From Streptomyces phaeofaciens (GTDB lineage Bacteria > Actinomycetota > Actinomycetes > Streptomycetales > Streptomycetaceae): a DNA stretch of 64,000 bases. This document shows, piece by piece, positions 61,500 to 64,000 of this stretch (positions are counted from its first letter, which is position 1; the number at the start of each line of letters is the position of its first letter). The notes under the pieces were generated by a model. The model was not told where the DNA came from and ran no database searches. It was given only the letters and a program-made list of their open reading frames with translations. The stretch is taken from positions 186,001-250,000 of the forward strand of contig NZ_BMSA01000004.1 in NCBI RefSeq assembly GCF_014648915.1, given 5' to 3'. The translations under genes and the position numbers were made by a program.

Positions 61500-62180
61500 A
61501 TGAGTCACGACATCACGCCGCCGCCCATGCCCGGCCACGCCCCGCCTCCCGCGCCCGGCTACGGCCCTCCGCGGCCGCCGAGGAGGAACACCACGATCCT
61601 CGTCGCCGCTGCCGCCGCCACGGTCGCGGCGGTCCTCGCCGCCGCCGTGACCGCCGGGGTCGCCGGCGACAAGGAGGCCGAGGCGACGCCCACGGTGACC
61701 GTCACCGAGACGGTCCCGGCGCGGGGCGACGAGGACGCGGCGGACGCCGACGTCTACGCCGACGCCGAGCCCACCCCCGAGGACGCCGGCGACGACTCCT
61801 ACGCGCTCGACGACACCGTCGTCTACGACCACGACGTCGAGGTGAGCCTGTCGAAGTTCTCGCGCGGCGTGTCCAGCGAGTACGCCTCCCCGGAGAAAAC
61901 GGCGTACGCGAAGTTCACGATCAAGGTCGTCAACGCGTCGGACAAGACCGTCGACGCCTCCGAGATGACCGTCAGCTGCGCCTACGGCGACGAGGGCCGG
62001 GAGGGTGAAGCTATCTACGACGACGGGCTGGACGGCCTCCCGGACACCAGCATCCTCGCCGGCCGGTCCCTCTCCGTGCCGTGGGCCTGCGAACTCCCCA
62101 AGGGAGAAACGTTCCTTCAGGTCGAGGTGGCGCCCGACTACGACTCGGAGACGGCGATCTTCACGGGTGACGTGAAGTAG
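61500..62180 (+). CDS. Membrane-anchored extracellular protein, DUF4352-like
   Basis: The 226-residue protein has a Pro-rich cytoplasmic N-terminus (PPPMPGHAPPPAPGYGPPRP), one transmembrane helix (about 31-55) and an acidic linker. An immunoglobulin-like external domain follows, with VEVSLSKFSRGVS, YAKFTIKVVNASDKTVDAS and VEVAPDYDSETAIFTGD, resembling DUF4352. GGGGGGACC precedes the ATG. Such proteins are common in Streptomyces and unassigned. It has its own strong terminator. Confidence 0.82.
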   Translation: MSHDITPPPMPGHAPPPAPGYGPPRPPRRNTTILVAAAAATVAAVLAAAVTAGVAGDKEAEATPTVTVTETVPARGDEDAADADVYADAEPTPEDAGDDSYALDDTVVYDHDVEVSLSKFSRGVSSEYASPEKTAYAKFTIKVVNASDKTVDASEMTVSCAYGDEGREGEAIYDDGLDGLPDTSILAGRSLSVPWACELPKGETFLQVEVAPDYDSETAIFTGDVK

Positions 62181-62199
62181 CCCCGCCGCGCGCGGACCA

Positions 62200-62232
62200 C
62201 CGCCCCGGCCGCAGATGCCGGCCGGGGCGGTG
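62200..62232 (+). terminator. Strong stem-loop terminator
   Basis: ACCGCCCCGGCC and GGCCGGGGCGGT form a perfect 12-bp stem with a 9-nt loop. Confidence 0.8.
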
Positions 62233-62329
62233 TCCTCCACGCGCCTTCCGACGCCCGGCGGTCGCCTCTCCCGGGCCACCCTCACCGTTCGGCTGCCCCG
62301 GGGCACCGCGGTCGGAGAGACTCCTGGGC

Positions 62330-62845
62330 ATGCCCGACAACTCGCTGTTCATCGCCGGCCTCACCGGTGTCACGGCGATCGCGGCCAGTTCGCTGGCGAG
62401 CTGGCTGACCAGCAGGGGCAACGCCCACGCGGCCCGGATCCAGGTCGAGGCCGGGACCGAGGCGCAGCGCCGCGACGGCGTCCGGCAGACCCGGCGGGCC
62501 GCCTACCTGGCCCTCATCGAACAGGCTCAGGTCGTCGCCGACGGGCTCCGGGGAGTCGACGCCCTCTCGACCGCCGAGGCCCGGACGGCGCTGGCCGCGC
62601 ACCGGGACCGGCACCAGCGGTTGCGCCGGGCGGTGACGCTGATCGATCTGGAAGGCCCGTCCACGGTCCAGGTCGCGGCATCGAACCTGTTGATCATGTC
62701 GGGCACGCTCACCACCGCGCTGGCGGCCACCGCCGAGAGCGCCTGCCGGGAGAACCGCCGTGAGTTCCGGGAGACATTGCGCGCCTACATCCGGCTGATC
62801 GGCCCCTTCGTCGACGCGGCCGCCGCGGCCCTGGACGAGCGGTAG
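62330..62845 (+). CDS. Hypothetical protein with N-terminal membrane segment
   Basis: The 171-residue protein has a hydrophobic N-terminus (SLFIAGLTGVTAIAASSLASWL). A long helical region with RRDGVRQTRRAAYLALIEQA and HRDRHQRLRRAVTLIDLEGP then suggests a coiled coil. This layout is seen in many Streptomyces hypothetical proteins. There is no clear ribosome site, but the codon pattern is convincing. The 3' end lies in a tandem repeat. No function can be named. Confidence 0.65.
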   Translation: MPDNSLFIAGLTGVTAIAASSLASWLTSRGNAHAARIQVEAGTEAQRRDGVRQTRRAAYLALIEQAQVVADGLRGVDALSTAEARTALAAHRDRHQRLRRAVTLIDLEGPSTVQVAASNLLIMSGTLTTALAATAESACRENRREFRETLRAYIRLIGPFVDAAAAALDER

Positions 62846-62922
62846 GCGCGGCACCGGAGGAACGGTGGGCGCGGCACTTCACGAACGGTGGGCGCGGCAC
62901 CGGACGAACGGTGGGCGCGCGG
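62841..62922. repeat. 23-bp tandem repeat spanning a stop codon
   Basis: Three full copies (62841-62863, 62864-62886, 62887-62909) and a partial fourth of a unit starting GGTGGGCGCGGCAC. The first copy has GGTAGG and so contains the stop of the upstream gene. Confidence 0.85.
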
Positions 62923-62953
62923 CGGTCCGGTGGCGCGAGGTCGCGGATTGCTG

Positions 62954-62979
62954 CTGTCTGTAGGGAGGGCCGCAGACAG
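62954..62979. promoter_or_regulatory. CTGTCTG-N12-CAGACAG inverted repeat
   Basis: Perfect 7-bp arms lie just upstream of the membrane-protein start at 62993. This may be an operator or a 5' leader hairpin. Confidence 0.4.
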
Positions 62980-62992
62980 AGAGCGAGTGAGC

Positions 62993-63646
62993 ATGAGGCA
63001 GACGCGCAGGCGCCTCGGAACGCCCCGGGCCGCCGGGATCGCCGGGACCGTGTTCGCGATTCTGATGGCGGCGGCGATCGTCCTGATGCGCCTCGCCCTG
63101 CCGGGCGGGGCCGACGGGGCCGACGTCGCCGTGAACGCCGGGCAACGGCACACGGTGCGGACCGCCCTGGAACTCCTGCCGTACGCGGGGATCGCCTTCC
63201 TGTGGTTCATGGGCGCGCTGCGCGAGCAGGCGGGTGCCGGTGAGGACCGGTTCGTGTCCACCGTGTTCCTGGGCAGCGGGCTGGTCTTCGTCGCCACGCT
63301 GTTCGCGAGTGCCGCGGCGGCCGGAGCCCTGCTCGCCGAAGGCCAGGACCACTCGGCGTTCGGCCGCCAGTTCGCCTACGCCATGCTGACCACGTACGCG
63401 ATGCGCATGGCGGCGGTGTTCGTCTTCACGGCCTCGACGATCGGCCACCGGCTGGGCGTCTTCCCACGCCCGCTCGTCGTCCTCAGCTATCTCGCCGGGC
63501 TGACGCTGCTCGTGGTGGGGGCGAATCTGCCCTGGTCAGAGCTGGTCTTCCCGGGCTGGGCGCTGATCGTCAGCGTGCACATCCTGCGGGGCCGGCGGCC
63601 CGACGGCTCACGGCCCGCCGGCGCGCGGCCCGGCGCACCGGCCTGA
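62993..63646 (+). CDS. Integral membrane protein, five predicted helices
   Basis: The 217-residue protein has hydrophobic segments at about residues 14-34 (GIAGTVFAILMAAAIVLM), 58-75, 88-112, 128-150 and 158-188. The family is not recognised with certainty. The ATG at 62993 is preceded by GAGAGCGAG. The short Ala/Pro/Arg tail is likely cytoplasmic. An inverted repeat lies in the leader. There is no functional context. Confidence 0.72.
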   Translation: MRQTRRRLGTPRAAGIAGTVFAILMAAAIVLMRLALPGGADGADVAVNAGQRHTVRTALELLPYAGIAFLWFMGALREQAGAGEDRFVSTVFLGSGLVFVATLFASAAAAGALLAEGQDHSAFGRQFAYAMLTTYAMRMAAVFVFTASTIGHRLGVFPRPLVVLSYLAGLTLLVVGANLPWSELVFPGWALIVSVHILRGRRPDGSRPAGARPGAPA

Positions 63647-63757
63647 GCCGGCCGTGGCGCTCACTCCAACGGTCCACTCCTCGTCGCCGTCCTGGCGCCC
63701 GACGCCGAGGATGGACGCGGGGGAACCGGGCTGGCCATCGGAGAGGACCGATCCTTG

Positions 63758-64000
63758 GTGAGGATTGTCGTCGACCTGAACCGCTGTCAGGGATACGCGC
63801 AGTGCGCGTTCCTCGCTCCCGAGGTGTTCGTCATGCACGGCGAGGAGGGGCTGCTGTACGACCCGGAGCCCGACGAGGCACAGCGCGAGAAGCTGGCCCA
63901 GGCCGTCGCCGCCTGCCCCGTCCAGGCCATCCTCGTGGACGCCGTCGAGACGCCGGACCGTCGGATCCGACGGTCACGGCGGGCGCACCGGCCGGGGCGG
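63758..64000 (+). CDS. Ferredoxin (3Fe-4S type), runs off the right edge
   Basis: A GTG start opens a frame with IVVDLNRCQGYAQCAFLAPEVF and AVAACPVQAILV, the pattern C-x5-C ... C-P of single-cluster [3Fe-4S] ferredoxins. In Streptomyces these serve cytochrome P450s. GAGAGGA lies about 10 nt upstream. The frame is still open after 81 codons, ending in a basic stretch (RRIRRSRRAH). The end, or a fusion to a reductase, lies beyond the window. A P450 or reductase gene would be expected next. Confidence 0.8.
   Translation, partial: MRIVVDLNRCQGYAQCAFLAPEVFVMHGEEGLLYDPEPDEAQREKLAQAVAACPVQAILVDAVETPDRRIRRSRRAHRPGR

Overview
The window is high-GC actinobacterial chromosome, almost certainly Streptomyces. 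Coding regions look about 70-75% GC, with GTG starts, GGAGG-type ribosome sites, many LysR/TetR/HxlR/ArsR regulators, SpoIIE-type phosphatases, a STAS antagonist, a secreted family 19 chitinase with DasR-like sites, and a long HTH/NB-ARC/TPR regulator. About 55 genes or gene remnants are supported; two of them run off the window edges.

Layout. 1-5.2 kb is a degraded accessory region of visibly lower GC: a NACHT/STAND-type NTPase gene cut by the left edge, its overlapping partner, a broken TPR gene, a decayed IS110 element, an IS5-type transposase fragment, and an ORF split by a 20-bp duplication. 5.2-12.7 kb carries an MHS-type transporter, a GAF/PucR regulator, a 3-hydroxybutyrate dehydrogenase-like SDR, a class V aminotransferase with a divergent LysR regulator, and a TetR regulator. 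12.8-16.9 kb has an MMPL exporter facing that TetR across a perfect operator, then the chitinase. 16.9-21.7 kb is a signalling patch (SpoIIE phosphatase, DUF5994, a small membrane protein, STAS protein, GNAT-like protein). 21.7-23 kb is an HxlR regulator and its divergent NADP-dependent reductase.

23-31 kb is a tightly overlapping seven-gene catabolic operon (FAH, cyclase, flavin hydroxylase, amidohydrolase, extradiol dioxygenase, FAH, SDR) with a divergent LysR regulator and an MFS transporter. At 32.71-32.76 kb lies the 3' part of a tRNA-Arg(CCG) with a terminator, an attachment-site scar. 35.7-41.3 kb is a second catabolic operon (dioxygenase, FAH, flavin hydroxylase, acetoacetyl-CoA synthetase) with a divergent TetR repressor and two matching operator copies. 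The two operons share the logic of hydroxylation, ring opening and C-C hydrolysis. Acetoacetate is a plausible product, because an acetoacetyl-CoA synthetase is in operon two.

42-49 kb is ordinary: TetR and DUF2993 genes, ArsR with a quinone oxidoreductase, TetR with threonine aldolase, and a membrane PP2C phosphatase. 49.3-56.3 kb is the most interesting part. A DUF4157 (eCIS-effector-like) protein with a putative nuclease C-terminus lies divergent to a two-gene RNA-repair operon: an RNA ligase-kinase fusion, then a 1016-residue protein combining MJ1316/DUF504, EEP phosphatase, 2H phosphodiesterase and nucleotidyltransferase domains. 56.4-64 kb holds the NB-ARC regulator, an AhpD-like protein, a DUF1801 protein, a deletion scar joining two gene remnants, secreted and membrane proteins, and a ferredoxin cut by the right edge.

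A recurring oddity is short tandem repeats at the 3' ends of four genes, with the stop codon inside the array. All functions are read from sequence patterns alone; no database search was run.
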